A stretch of DNA of 64,000 nt from Armigeres subalbatus (GCF_024139115.2 NC_085140.1:162776452-162840451), one strand, 5' to 3'. Counted from the first letter of the stretch, positions 23,971 to 36,039 are shown. Notes: generated by a model not told the origin, from the letters alone. Numbers and translations: made by a program.

Positions 23971-24144
23971 TTAAGGCCTCCATTCAGCTCGGTCCATGGC
24001 TGCACGTCGTCAACCACACAGTCTACGGAGGGTCCGCAAATCGTCTTCCACCTGATCGATCCATTTCGCTCACTGCGCACCTCGCCTTCTTGTGCCCGTC
24101 GGATTGTTGTCGAGAGCCATCTTAACCGGAATGCTATCTGACAT
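23971..24144 (-). pseudogene. RTE-type LINE, C-terminal remnant
   Basis: The minus-strand reading is SIPVKMALDNNPTGTRRRGAQ, an in-frame stop, then AKWIDQVEDDLRTLRRLCG, a second stop, then RRAAMDRAEWRP and the natural stop at 23971. This WIDQVEDDLRTL...AMDRAEWR pattern is typical of the extreme C-terminus of RTE-like LINE ORF2 proteins. A short TTTA-rich tail follows on the 3' side (23945-23970), as in RTE elements. Two stops make it a dead fragment. Confidence 0.65.
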
Positions 24145-24289
24145 ACTGGCCGGGTCTCATGGCTTCTGCCCGGGTTAAGATCAAGTCCACTGGAGAATGA
24201 TATTCAATTTGGCGTAGGCTTATCGAGCAGGAGCAGTAGCTCGGGGCACTAGCCGGGGATATCTTCAACATATTTTCTACGAAATACAT

Positions 24290-24770
24290 AAATACGTTTG
24301 GCCGAAAGGTCGAAACCCATTAAGCCGAATAACACGTCAGGCTGAAAGTCAACTAGCCAAATTGAACATGTGGCCGAAATGGTTATTAGGCTAAAAATTA
24401 AATATTCGACGGTCAAATAAGACGTTTGGCAAAAGAAGCCATTTAGCCAGACAAGTCATTTGGCCGAAAATATCGCTCGACCCAACAGATCATACATACG
24501 GCCAAATATGTAATTTAGTCAAAAAAATATTTCAGTCGAATGGATCAGAAGTTAGGACTGCTCACTGTGCAGTGAGAAAAGAAAAATAAGAAGTAAGAAG
24601 TTTGATGTGAGAAACGAGAAAAATGAACGAGACATCTCACATCCCACTTTACACTTCTCTCTTATCATTTATCACTTGTGAGCGGGCCTTCCGATGCCTT
24701 CCGAAAACTAGATGGCTGAATATTTCGGACGGTCGTGCAAGTCATTTGTCCGAAAGAGAGGTTTGTCGAA
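24290..24770. repeat. Second copy of the TTTGGCCGAA/GTGAGAAG composite
   Basis: Diverged CGTTTGGCCGAAAGG units (24296-24545) are followed by a GTGAGAAA/CATCTCAC-rich centre (24550-24680) and a remnant reverse arm (GGCTGAATATTTCGGACGG, near 24711). It has the same unit types and order as the block at 12995-13868. Confidence 0.65.
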
Positions 24771-25156
24771 ACAAACATATATCACTTATCGTTTATCAAC
24801 TATTCAGTGAAACAGCATTCGAACAAATGGCCCTCAGGCACATAAACAAATCGATGCTAATATTAAACCGTACTTTGCGATAAACAATGCACAAAAGTGC
24901 AATAGGGCAATTTTTTCCCATAATTTACAACACATTAGCACCATGTGTTCTTTTTTTCTCCCAGTGATGTCAATTTTATTTTTAAAATGTTGGCTGAACA
25001 AAAATGAAAATTTGCTGAAACGCCGTAGTTATTGAAAAATGGAATGTCAATCTGGAGAATAAAAAAAGAAACGGTCAGCTAAAACCACCAGAGAGACGAG
25101 CGAAAACTGTAAACAGCATCGATGCTCAACGAAAGAAACGGGAAGCTGCTGAAATA

Positions 25157-25978
25157 GGGTAAGACGGTATAATGCGCCCCACCTGGCCAATACGCCCCCC
25201 TTTGATTTCTAGAAAACTATAACTAATTAAAGGTCAAAAACAGTTGGTACCTATAAGTATTTGTAAACCCATCATACTATGTGAATGTGGAAGTATTTTT
25301 GTATTACACAATGAAAATAATAGCAAAATACAAAAAGTTACAGTTTTGATGTAACTTTTCATGTTTGTTTGCTCAACATTCTGGAGCGACTCTGGCATAC
25401 TGTCCGCAAAACTTGCACTGGAACCCTCAGTTGGGCAACAAAATTACTTTTCTCAGTGGTTAATATGATATAAAATTGCTTCCATCTTCAAAAATGTAAC
25501 GATTTTCGAAAACATGTTTCACTGGCCAAAACGCCCCAGTGTAGGCAGGACGATATGCCCTTACCAACTGGACACAAGCGCAGCGAGCTTGCAGCAGTTG
25601 CTTCCAAATTGTATGGACAATATTGAAATGTAACTCACACCTGCTTGAATGGACCTATGTTGGTTTTTTAATGTCAAGCGCATAAGGATTTGTAGCCTTT
25701 TTGTTATGAGAATGATATAATACTAATGAAGGGCAATTAAACGTCTTTGGTTGAGGTGGGGCGTATTACCCAGGCACTTTTTAAAATTCATTTTTTCACG
25801 ACTTTTCAAAAAAGCTTTATTACGTGTTAACTGAAATATTTTTATATAACTACTCACGGGCAATGCATTTGCGACTTCCTGGACTACCAAATAACATAAA
25901 GTTTGCATAAATTGCGTTGAAAAGTAAAAAGTTATCAAGGAGTAGCCTTAGGGGGGGCGTATTATACCGTCTTACCCT
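25157..25978. mobile_element. TA-flanked element with GGGTAAGACGGTATAAT termini
   Basis: TA at 25155-25156 and 25979-25980 flanks 822 bp whose termini are inverted copies of GGGTAAGACGGTATAATRCG followed by CCCC. A shorter internal GGCCAAAACGCCCCAGTG motif echoes the ends. Tc1/mariner-like by target site. No transposase was recognised. Confidence 0.75.
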
Positions 25979-25980
25979 AC

Positions 25981-26453
25981 TTTTCACGCCTGGCTAGAAA
26001 CACACAAATTGAAATCACCTTCGCTGTAGACGGAAATCAACACAACGATAAGAGTGGCGGTGTGAGCTGTCCTACAAATAACGATTTCGTATCGGATTCC
26101 GCAACAGATCTATGAGCCTGAAGCCTGGGTCTCGGTGGCATTTTTTTAAAGAAATACTATGCTTATAAGAAACGGAATGAGTGAATGAGTGAAAATAACG
26201 ATAAAGGTGCCTAGAACCTCTCCCTTTCCACCGAGAAGCCCCCAGGTAAGACACATAAGTCAGCTAATTACAGCAAATGAAGACAAGGACTTACTAAGAA
26301 ATTTAGTAGTCAAATGTGGGTAAGACTACTACAACTGCGTTGGGTTGAATCCCGGATTGCCACACCGAAATGTTTCAACTTCTGTTTCCAATATTTTGTT
26401 GATTTCTAATACTGATAAGAAAATTATTTTGAGCATTTTAGTGGAATGTTTTC
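25981..26453. other. Unassigned sequence
   Basis: No gene seen. A GGTTGAATCCCGG motif near 26344 resembles a damaged B box but has no SINE context that I can defend. Confidence 0.3.
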
Positions 26454-26680
26454 ACCTGTCATAAGACGAGTTTATACAATCCCATTGAATTCCACCACTT
26501 AATTGTATCTTGACAGATACGTATTTCGACCTCAAAAGTAAGGCCAAAAGTAAGACTTAAGTCGAGTCAAGTACGACACACTGAAGACGGCCTTACTTTT
26601 GAGGTCGAAATACGTATCTGCCAAGATACAATTAAGTGGTGGAATTCAATGGGATTGTATAAACTCGTCTTATGACAGGT
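26454..26680. mobile_element. Foldback element, family H2
   Basis: Inverted arms of about 90 bp are almost identical (start ACCTGTCATAAGACGAG and include GAATTCCACCACTTAATTG). They surround a loop of about 45 bp with AAGTAAGACTTAAGTCG. A degenerate single arm of the same family lies at 62160-62262. Confidence 0.85.
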
Positions 26681-26951
26681 TTCTAATACTGTTTAAATAG
26701 ACCTTCATGGGTGAATTTAACACGTTCAATATCCTGGGATCCTTGGATCTATCCTCTTACGTTCCTTTTGCCTCGTAGTTAACTGTTCGGCTAGTGTTGT
26801 TTCGCTATTTACCGCCATTAGGCGGCTTTTTAACGTTACACGTTTATAACGAATACACGGCGGTAGAAGTCACTTGCTGCTTCCACGGAGCGTTTCATAG
26901 ATTATGAGTAGCTGCAAACGTAATATGTATGTATGGTCTTAGCTGTTAATA

Positions 26952-27089
26952 CTAGACCAACATTTGAAAAGGACGTAATTGACAGAAATTATTCCTTCTG
27001 ATTCTATATCTACATATAGCTGTAATATGTAGACGAATTATCAGAAGGAATCAATTTTGGCTGTTACACCCTTTTCAAATGTTGCTCTA
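26952..27089. mobile_element. Foldback hairpin, family H1 copy 2
   Basis: Same arms as 23653-23793 (CTAGACCAACATTTGAAAAG) with more mismatches between arms. Confidence 0.75.
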
Positions 27090-28590
27090 TGCATGCATTA
27101 TTGTATAAGGTACGATTTGTGCTCCTGAGCACCACTGTTGGAGACAGATGTGGGGCACCACACGATGCAATCACACCATTGTTCTCAACGGCTATTATTC
27201 TTGCACCAAGCGGTGCCCCACCAAATAACAATAGCTGGCTGCGCCAGTGCTGAGCATCCTTAGATATACGTGTCAACATAATAAATATCTACCCGAGTAG
27301 CACGCATGTTACACATAGATCACAGTAATATATGACCAGATGCAGTCACAATGGAGTTGCTGAAAGCAGATTACATGATATTGTGCTGCTTGGATATGCT
27401 AGTCGGCTCCTAGCTTCAGACTAGATCTGGTCCCATTATGATCTATCCTGCATGTTATATACTCGTCTGTGAAGGCTGGTTCGGATCCGAGCGCTTTTTC
27501 AGCAGAAGATAGGACAATTATAACATAAAAACACCTTTAAGGACGTAGCCAGGTGTGTGGAGAAAATCGGGTCCATCTAATTGTAGATTGTGGCAGAATC
27601 TACAATGACCGTGGATATCTTTATCTCTGCAGCTCTTTCTACAATATGTGTAAGGGTTCATGCTGTGCTATGCTATGTCAGTAACACATTGTCAAGGGAA
27701 TACTTCAAAATGACCAGTGCAAGGACCACAACAAACTGAAATGGAATATTTTGTAAATCGATCTCTTTGTTCAAATGTATGGTCTATGTCATATTTTTTT
27801 TCTTCGGAAAACGAGTTTTTCTATCAAATGGTTGCATGGATCGGATCACTTACTGTTTGCACTCCGGCAAAAATTATAAACTTGCAAATTGTTAGTGTCC
27901 AATTAACGTTCTTTTCGTAGCTCTATTCCTAGGCTCCAAACGACACCCAAACTGTTCTTATCGTTGCGGTATGTCTTATCACAGAAATTATAAGCACTCA
28001 ACTTCCGTACATTTCACACGAAACAGTTTATTTATACTTAAAACACAACAACGTGCACTTAAACTTTATTTTGGTCTTAAAACTAAGCGAACAAACAAAA
28101 CATACACTACATATTAAAATTTGATAGAACTTAATTTATCACACGAGATTGAAGAGTCGTGGTGCCCGTTGGTCGACCGAGATTGCACTAACTACGTCTC
28201 AACAAACCGATCGGTGGCTAGTGGTGATCATCTCGCATGCTGTGATCATCTCGCATGATGTGAATCTCTCTCCCTTCTATGGTTTGACCATAGTCGGTGC
28301 AGATGTGGATGCCTAAGCGATTATATCCAGTGGATGTGTGCGATGTCCATTCGATCATTGATGACTGCTTACTGGACACGTATGTGGAAAGGTGATGACG
28401 TTGATAACCACACATCTGAGGACAGATGTAGTATTTGCCACAAACATTTACCAAGGTGAATCCTGATCCGTGCAACTACTTACCCCGTCCCAAAATCATA
28501 AATCCCTCCTTTGGCAACTGTGGAGATGCAAAGGGGATCTCGGCCTCTAAGATGTCACACCAACATTCGCAAGGACGTGGCCGGCGCCAT
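27090..28590. other. Unassigned sequence
   Basis: No gene or repeat that I recognise. A short direct repeat GATCATCTCGCATG occurs twice near 28225-28255. The region around 28130-28480 has raised GC content but no convincing open frame. Confidence 0.3.
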
Positions 28591-28609
28591 TATTGATCCT
28601 TTATTTCCT

Positions 28610-28940
28610 GAACTCTCAATCTGTGCACAATAAAGTTGGAAGGCTAATCGAAAGAAGAGCTATGCTAGACGTTTGCGGTCGGGACACACTCCCGGATACC
28701 CTTATCCAGAGGATGTGCCAAGCGGTGGAGAAGTGGAACGCAGTTTTGACTGCAACCACTCAGATTGCCTGCAGCTTGCAGAGAATCTGCCGCGCCGAGC
28801 AGCAGTCGACAAGCATAACTAACTTGTGATTGGTTAGTTAGTGCGAAAACATGATGAGCGCGGGGAAGTGAATGAGAGGTTTGCACATGTTGAGGAAAGA
28901 GTGTCGCAGCGAGTGGAAACCTCAGTCGCCACTACGAGGC
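28610..28940 (+). pseudogene. Possible LINE ORF2 C-terminal fragment
   Basis: A plus-strand frame reads VGRLIERRAMLDVCGRDTLP and then QRMCQAVEKWNAVL. This has the look of the terminal region of a non-LTR retrotransposon ORF2, and a tandem array follows directly. I recognise it only by general resemblance, so the call is weak. The 28593 start is not meaningful. Confidence 0.35.
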
Positions 28941-29346
28941 ATGGCAGAAGAGTGAGTGCATAGGTGTTAGCATGGACTGCACATGCCAAGGAAGGAGGGT
29001 CGTAGCGTAGAAAAGTTGGTACCTATCGCTATTGACACCTCGAAACATGGCAGAGGAGAGTAGAGAGAGCATCCAAGTCTGCCTCACGTGGCATGTCAGA
29101 AGTGAGAACCTAAGTAAGTCCCACATGGTGTGTCAGAGCGTGTGTCAGGAGGAGTGGCAGGGTATGCTGGAGTGAGCACCCAAATAAGTCTCAGATTGGT
29201 GTGCTAGAGCGTGAATCAGGTAGTAGGGTGACATCCAAGTTAGTCTCATATGGTGCGTAAAGGGTGAGCACCCAAGTTAGACTCACATGGTATGTCAGTG
29301 GTGAGCACCCATGTGAGTCAGTGGTGAGTGTTAGAGTGTGCCTATT
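28940..29346. repeat. Tandem array, GTGAGCACCCAAGTTAGTCTC units
   Basis: Imperfect units of roughly 45-60 bp carry GTGAGCACCCAAGTTAG, TCTCACATGGT and GTGTCAGAG. They become more regular to the right and stop where repeat copy B begins. Confidence 0.7.
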
Positions 29347-29482
29347 TGGAAACACATGAGAACAAAATCAATGGACAAGATTCCCGAGATGTGAGGCTAC
29401 TTTTAACGTCATTTAAATCAATTTCGATCAAAAAGGACTGTGAATTGATTAGATTTTATTTTTATTCACATGTGCCAACCAT

Positions 29483-30464
29483 TTGCGTAACTACCACCGA
29501 TGCCTAGGGGGGCTATAGCCCCTTTATATTTTTTCTCGAAATTGACCCTCTTTTAAAAAATTCTCGAACATTTTAACACCTCATCAAATTATCAGCGGTA
29601 ATGTCATTCATATTATTCTCTTTTCTCAAGCACGTGCACGTGTGGACGTGTGAGCACAACTCACAGTCTATGTTTAATTGCGCTCGATTAGCGTCAGGCA
29701 GTGGATATATTTGCATACTTCATAAATATTCTATCTATCTCAAATGAAAAAAAATAGTGCAACTTTCCATGGATTCCGCCGAGAATCTTCCAAGAATTCT
29801 GATGAGAATCCTTTAGTGATCCTGACTGGAATGTTCCAGGGACTCCGATGGGAATCTCTAGATATTTCGACAGGGATCCTTCAAGAATACCGATGGGAGC
29901 CTCCAGGGATCATGAAGAGAATCCACCAGGAATTTCGACGGGAATATTTCAGGAATTTGAAGGGGAATATTCCAGGGATTTCGTCTAAAACCCTCCGTCG
30001 ATGTATTCCGGAACGAAACGTCGAATGATTCTGAAGCAATTCTTCGCGGGATTTCGAAGCTAATCATCAGCCGGATTCCTTATCGTCTAGAGATCCCAGC
30101 GCAGATCATTTGCAAAACATCGAGAGACTCCGAATTAAATCTTCAAAGGATTACGAAGCAAATCGCCGAAGGGTTCTGATTTGTCAAGAAATTCTTAAAT
30201 CAATCTCAAAACAAATCTGGAGATATTTCGGAGCAAATCAACGAGAGATTCTAAAGCAAATCCTCCATGGATTTTAAAAAGTATTTTTCACAGATTCCCA
30301 AGGGTATTGCTTAACAATACTGGAAAGAATCCAGTAGGATTTCTTCTGGATTACGATTGGAATACTTCGATGAATCCGAAAAGATTGAAGTGAGAATTCT
30401 TCCCGGATTCTGATGAGAATCCTTCACGGATGCTGATGGGAATCTTTCTCAGAATTCAGAATTC
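29483..30464. repeat. Insertion in copy B with an AATCCTTC-type minisatellite
   Basis: This block has no counterpart in copy A, where the two sides join directly (CCAACCAT then ATTCATGG). Most of it (29755-30450) is a degenerate array of units like CCGATGGGAATCTTTCAGGA. The left end carries a small palindrome, GGGGGGCTATAGCCCC, near 29508. Confidence 0.65.
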
Positions 30465-30645
30465 ATTCATGGAAATAATAAAAATAATTTCTTCTTAATG
30501 TTCTTTCCTTGTTGAGATTCTTGTTTTTCTTATCCGCAGATTTCCCCACGGAAAATCAATATACTCAACCTGTTACTCTTTTCGAATTTGTCTTTTGACA
30601 TTTTTCCTCATTATTTTTTTCTCTCTGATGCCCACACTGGCTTTA

Positions 30646-30813
30646 AAGGCTGGTTTACAGTTCGGAAAACGTGTCACGGGATTTGGTTCCCCATGCATTT
30701 TTAAAGGGACGGGGTTTAGTGGATTTGGGCTATGAAAACGAGCCCCTTGAAAAATGCAAAATGCATGGAGGATCAACTCCCGTGACACGTTTTCCGAACT
30801 GTAAACCAGCCTT
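30646..30813. mobile_element. Hairpin MITE inside repeat copy B
   Basis: Counterpart of 1193-1360 with the same arms (AAGGCTGGTTTACAGTTCGG) and nearly the same length. Confidence 0.75.
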
Positions 30814-30832
30814 CAGGAAGAGGGTTAGGATA

Positions 30833-31895
30833 GGGTTTCTTACCCCATTCCCGGCCTAACATGCGTACGACTGCATTATTTAATTGATATTTTTGACTAG
30901 GAGCTACTTTTCCTGAATTTTGTGGGCCGTGTAATATTGCGATGGGGTTCACCTATGCTTAAAAAATAGTTATTCTTGCTAAAAACCGCTCGAAAAAACT
31001 TTTATTTGCTTTAAATTAACATGGTGCAGCACTCATTTCAGTCATAGGCGATTCCTTATCCGGCATACCCCAAGTCGCTTCGGCATACGCAATATTTTAC
31101 TCAATCTCTCAACATCTTACTCTCATTCTCTCTCTCGCGACGGTAGAAAATGCGACGTAAACAAAAATATGCACGTTCCACGATAACGTGATGCCAGATG
31201 GTATTATTCATAATAATTTTTATTTGGGTGAGAAGATATATGCACTCATCCAAATTCCTTCCAAATACTTGAAAAAATATTGTTTTTTAGTCTTTGAAAT
31301 TGAGATAATTATAAATAACATAAAAGCGTCAACGTTTTAGACAATTTTCTTATTAACGATGAAGGATTATCTTCATACTAAAATAAGACTCATGGCCTTT
31401 TGGCAGCACTGTACAGCTAGAAGTTCTTGGGCCGAGGTGATTTTTTATTCGGTTTGAGGATACATTTTTAAATGTATTCTAATATGTTTATATAAGATTT
31501 AGAGATACGAACAATTAGAAAAGGTTTATGTGCGTGATTTTAGCATTATTGTGTGGTGATAAACAGCCTGAAGCAATGGTTGTATCGAGCACTGTGACGA
31601 TTTTCAGGTAGGTGTTTATTTGATGATACCGTTTTGTAAAAGTGGAAAGAATCACTCCGGCTCAGTGGTGTTGCAACGAAGAGCAAAAGTTTGAAATCTA
31701 CATTTTTATTTTCTATAATTGGATCGATTAGGAGTGAAATAAATGGTTGAAAAATATTGAGTATTGTGCGCGATAAATAGGAGACTTTTTATAAATTATC
31801 AATCATAAACCTACGGCTACCAAACAGTATAAATCATTAGTTTTCTGTGCAGTGAGCCGGGAATGGGGTCCATAGGCCCAAGTAGTGATTTACCC
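30833..31895. mobile_element. TA-flanked element in copy B
   Basis: TA at 30831-30832 and 31896-31897. Both ends share ACCCCATTCCCGGC in inverted orientation, near 30843 and 31857, preceded by GGGTTT/GGGTAA starts. It is absent from copy A, where the flanks are nearly contiguous. About 1.06 kb with no recognised transposase. Confidence 0.6.
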
Positions 31896-32149
31896 TACTT
31901 TGACTATTTTTTGTTATTTTCAATTGTTCAGAATTGGAAAAGTTTTTGATATTGGTCAGTAATAAAATCCTTAGACCTTCGTGCATGTTTAACAGTGGAT
32001 TAAAATAAAATAAAAAAATTCTACATTTTTTTGAAAATATTGAAAAATGCGTAATTTTTTGTCCGCGCCTCTTTGAATAGTAAAATATTTGTAGTTCAGT
32101 ATTTTTCCACAACTAACTTATTACTTAGAAGGTTGGTTGAAGTACTTAA

Positions 32150-32366
32150 GGTCACTCCTGACAGAATCCAAGTTTCAAAGTGCTCGCGTTTTCGGGGGCA
32201 CACCACTCGATACGGAAGCAACGCACAACTGTCATTTTTATTTTTTCACGCACGCACGCAGCAAAGCTGAATCAACAAAAATGACAGTTGTCCGCCGCCT
32301 CCGTATCAAGTGGTGTGCCCCCGAAAACGCGAGCACTTTGAAACTTGGATTCTGTCAGGAGTGACC
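32150..32366. mobile_element. TTAA-flanked hairpin MITE with empty-site evidence
   Basis: TTAA at 32146-32149 and 32367-32370 flanks a 217-bp near-palindrome with arms of about 90 bp (GGTCACTCCTGACAGAATCC start; GTGCTCGCGTTTTCGGGGGC inside). Copy A has a single TTAA at the matching site near 935, so this is an insertion with duplication of TTAA. The two open frames here are palindrome translations. Confidence 0.9.
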
Positions 32367-32554
32367 TTAATAGAGGGTTATGGTGAGGAAAAATTTACTC
32401 TGAAACTTTTCTCTAACTTCTTATACGGAATATGAAAATTAGGCCACACATTTTGAAATTTCCACAGCTCTTGAATTTTGTCACAAGGTTTTTTGTCATG
32501 TCCCGTTTTGCAAGTGTGTTTGTCCCGTTTTTCCACCAAAATGATCTGGTCAGC

Positions 32555-33888
32555 CTACCCAAAAGTAATGCTGGGAGGCAGTTCCTGGGGGAACCAGGGT
32601 ATTAGTAGAGAGGTTAACTCAAGTAAACTTCCGTTCCGGGTGGGTTTACTGGGTCCGGCGTTCCGTCGACCCCACTCCTTGAGTGCTAATTTCAGGTGCC
32701 TGTTTGCAGATTTGCCTTCACCCCTCTATAAATAAAAGTTTGATAGATATTGCGATTGTTGTGAAATAAATTTTAAGAAAAGTTTTATCGAATAAACAAT
32801 TTGTTTTACTTACGCGAGTAGAAGTTATTTGGTTTATGCATCGTATTTCGTTCGCAGTGACAATTTCGGCCAAATGATCTGTGAAGCCGTATGACACGGT
32901 TGGCCAGTAACATTTTTGGCCAAATTACCTTTTTATTTCTTAACATGTCTGTTTCACTCACAAACGCTGTACAATACAATCAAAAATTTTTCGTCGGAAA
33001 CTTATCAGCCAGATTTCCACTATCAATAAGGCATCAAAGTTGATTATTTTCACTGCATAGAATTCAAGTCATCCAAGTGCTTGAGTAGAAGAGTTATGTA
33101 AGGGGTTTATTTACTTGGTCCTCCAGAAAATCTAAAGATTCATTGAACTCACGAGATGGAAGTTTCATGGTTAAACTCACAGCTAACGTCCCCGAAAAAA
33201 AACAGGGGATCATTATACCCTCCGACAAAACGACTTCTTGGTTCAATGCTCGTTCTTCACGAATATTGAATTACTGAAGTCATTTTCACCTTTTTTCTTA
33301 TGATTGTTCTTTCTAAAGATGCAAAAAAAAAAGAACACATAGGCTCAAGCGAACTCTGTTGAAAAGAGCACAGTCTAAAAGCATATTCATTTAACAGTCA
33401 AGGTACATATCCCGACTGAGGTGCGCAATAATGGATTATTCTGTCAGATTTACCGGAACGGTCGGTGCTCCACCTTTGATACCGCATCGCCTCCGTTTCA
33501 TACGTTCCGGGTGCTTGTTTCGACACCTTTTGTTAGTAAGTGAACTCTACACCATAATCGACCGTTTAAAGTATAGAACCTTATTTTGGGTAGGCTACAA
33601 CAATAAAGTTTTATTTAATTTATTTTGCCTTTTTTTCAATTCAACATTCTTTGAACAGACAGCTGAAAGACTCAAAAATCTAAACTACCCGCGAAACGTG
33701 CCATGCTATTTTGGAAGCGGGATCGCAGTTTTTACTAAGTAAAAATAGAATGTTTTCATACTTTCGTTACTACATGCATGTGATTGAAACAGACATGGTT
33801 CTTGCTAAACAAATATGTTTTTAGGCTTATTACACAACAGCTACTTCCTTGTTATGTAGCTGACTATATCGCTTGATGATACACTTAC
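32555..33888. other. Unassigned sequence
   Basis: No gene supported. The open frame at 33431-33742 has no domain. A CTCTATAAATAAAAG motif near 32723 may be a retroposon or LTR relic. Confidence 0.3.
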
Positions 33889-33934
33889 GTTTGATGGAAG
33901 GAATCTGAGCACATCGCGTGAAAGTGGCTATTGT
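33889..33934 (-). CDS. Candidate 46-bp internal exon
   Basis: A good minus-strand acceptor (long pyrimidine tract with CTTTCTTCTTT-like composition, then CAG) is followed by 46 open bases reading TIATFTRCAQIPSIK, and then a consensus donor GTAAGTG. The strand matches the ZP exon at 15400-15632, so it could be an upstream exon of the same gene. That link is speculation; chance splice signals cannot be excluded. Confidence 0.3.
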
Positions 33935-35431
33935 CTGAAAGAAGAAAATGGAAAGAAAATGTTTTATTAGTGTTGGCAACTAATTAAATTATGGTGAGGA
34001 AGATATGGATTGCAATTATCGCCTTTTCTTTGGTATCGCGAAATAACAGCATGTACTACCTACAAAAATACAAATAGTAATAATTCGCAACGGACGCCCA
34101 TTTGTAACGCCACCGCCACCAGGGCACTCAAAAGTTCGTTTGCCTTCCACTCCCACGAGTGGTAGCAGCGGTCATTGATTTCTTTGGATCGTGGCTTACT
34201 GCCAATCCGCTCATTATTCAAAATGATTGGTTTGCCGCGAATGCCGCACCGACCATGGTTGGTTGGTTGGACTACACGGAACGGCCTTCTCTCAAATTCG
34301 CACCCTTGACGGCGCCCAATTTAGGCGATTGGTATAACGCAAAAAAGCTGAATTGGCACCTTCAAAAACTTTAATTATTCCAGGCACTGTCGGAATTCAC
34401 ATTTAGTTTAATTCAAACGCTCAAAGTTGCACGTTACCATTGATGGTGTTCCATATGAGCTAGCTTCGGCTTGAACTGCATGGAATGCCCCTGAAAATTA
34501 GATCATGCTACAACGACGAGTGTTTATGATAGCGCCTGCCGAGTGCCAACGCAGGGCAAAATCGTGACTGTGCTGAATTGTTTAACGGCTGGTGAAAAAA
34601 GTCTGTTCCAAGGTACTATTCTCGGTGTCGTAATTATAAGGGAAGATAAATTAAACACACCACCTCCCCGTTTCGTCACGTTAGTTTTGATGTGAAACTT
34701 CCATTTTATTCTGTGGACCGTCATGGTACTCGCAAACCTCACATTATTACAATAAGTTGCAAATACTTGTTATAGATTTTACATAGCTCGTCAGAAATGG
34801 TTTTGATAAAGCCAATTTTTAATATGATGTGATTAATGCTCGTACATATTGATTGTCATCGATCCTAGACAAATCGAATTTGTATGCCAATACCGCCCAC
34901 TTTCAACATATTCAGTTCACGTACCCACGCCAAATTAAAAATTTAGTACTTCTGCGTCGTTTATGCGCATGCTAGTAGGCAGCCGCTTTTCCCTCTCAAG
35001 ATTTGCACATTTAATGGTTCGCTTGCTTGAGGAGGGCTCGCGCTCGTGACCAACCATGCGCTTGAGGCTTATTTCTGGTGGCCGCATCCGATCAATCGGT
35101 GTGAGTTTAAAGACCTTTCGATGAAGCGTGCTGGACAGACGAATTTGATTCCGATAGTCGTGTTAACGTTTCTTGCACTAAATATTGTGTGCGATGGAAT
35201 CAGTTTATGAAGAGTATGTTAAACTAAATTTAAATCATCGCTGGCAGGGGTGTTTATTTTCAGAAAACGTATGCCTTTTTGCGTGTTTACTTAAAACAAA
35301 ATCGAACTTTTGATAGAAGGCTTTGAGACCCATAGTCTTATATACTAATCGACTCAGCTCGACGAATAGAAGTGACGTCTGTATGTGTGTATGTATGTAT
35401 GAGTGTTTACAAAAAATGTGAGACACAGCCT
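33935..35431. other. Unassigned; moderately GC-rich unique DNA
   Basis: No domain-bearing open frame. The stretch 34080-34350 has higher GC than its surroundings and may be regulatory or intronic, but I see no specific signal. A TATGTATGTATG microsatellite lies near 35382-35400. Confidence 0.3.
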
Positions 35432-35590
35432 TAGGGAACGTCTACAAACTACGTAACGCTAGGAGGGGGGGTGGGGTGGGGTTAAAGCGAAGTGTGACGA
35501 TCCAAACAAAATTTTCAAACGTTTCATACAAAAAGTGTGACATAGGGGGAGGGGGCTTAAAATAGCCAATTTTTGCGTTACGTTATCTTA
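35432..35590. mobile_element. MITE-like unit with GGGAACGT...ACGTAACGC ends
   Basis: The left end reads GGGAACGTCTACAAACTACG and then TAACGC. The right end has the complementary GCGTTACGTTAT. G-rich and purine-rich internal stretches flank GTGTGACATAGGGGGAG. This is a common layout of short mosquito DNA elements. The outermost right terminus is degraded. Confidence 0.5.
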
Positions 35591-36039
35591 TCCGATTTGC
35601 TTGCTTTTAGGGTCGAATTAAGGTGTCAAAATTGAGATAGCTGGATCACAAATCACAATAAAACTGCGCATGCGACTGCTCAAACTTCATGAAAACACAT
35701 AAGGAGCTCGAAGAATTCTTTTTCCAATTGAAATTGTCCTTCTGAATCTTCGACCAGGGCTGGATTTAGGGGACAATATGGGGAGTGCAGTGGCCATAAC
35801 ACCAGTTACAATGAAACTAGGCATGCGACTACTCAAACTTTATGAAAATACATTAGTAGCTCAAAAAATGCTATTTGAACTTGAAATTGTCTTTCTGAAA
35901 TTTCGGCGCGCTAAAACATTATTTACAATCTTTATAACTGTTATTAATTAACGACTGGGAAAGCTGTTGCACTAAGGATCTGGCTTTCTCAGTTTCTGGG
36001 TTGTTCAAAACGGATATATTTCGAATTGCCCGACGTTTC

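Larger units (their letters stand above)
29347..32554 (-). repeat. Dispersed repeat, copy B (inverted, interrupted)
   Basis: It matches copy A (736-1655) in reverse orientation: 29347-29482, 30465-30832, 31896-32149 and 32367-32554 align block by block. The gaps are insertions absent from copy A: 29483-30464, 30833-31895 and 32150-32366. The MITE at 30646-30813 is shared with copy A. Copy B is cut off at 29347. Confidence 0.8.

Noticed and set aside
27064..27279. Minus-strand frame with GGAPLGARIIAVENNGVIASC
   Set aside because: Balanced composition but no recognised domain or splice context, and it overlaps the end of a hairpin element.
32073..32364. Two plus-strand frames of 65 and 75 residues
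   Set aside because: They lie on the arms and loop of the TTAA hairpin MITE and translate palindromic DNA.
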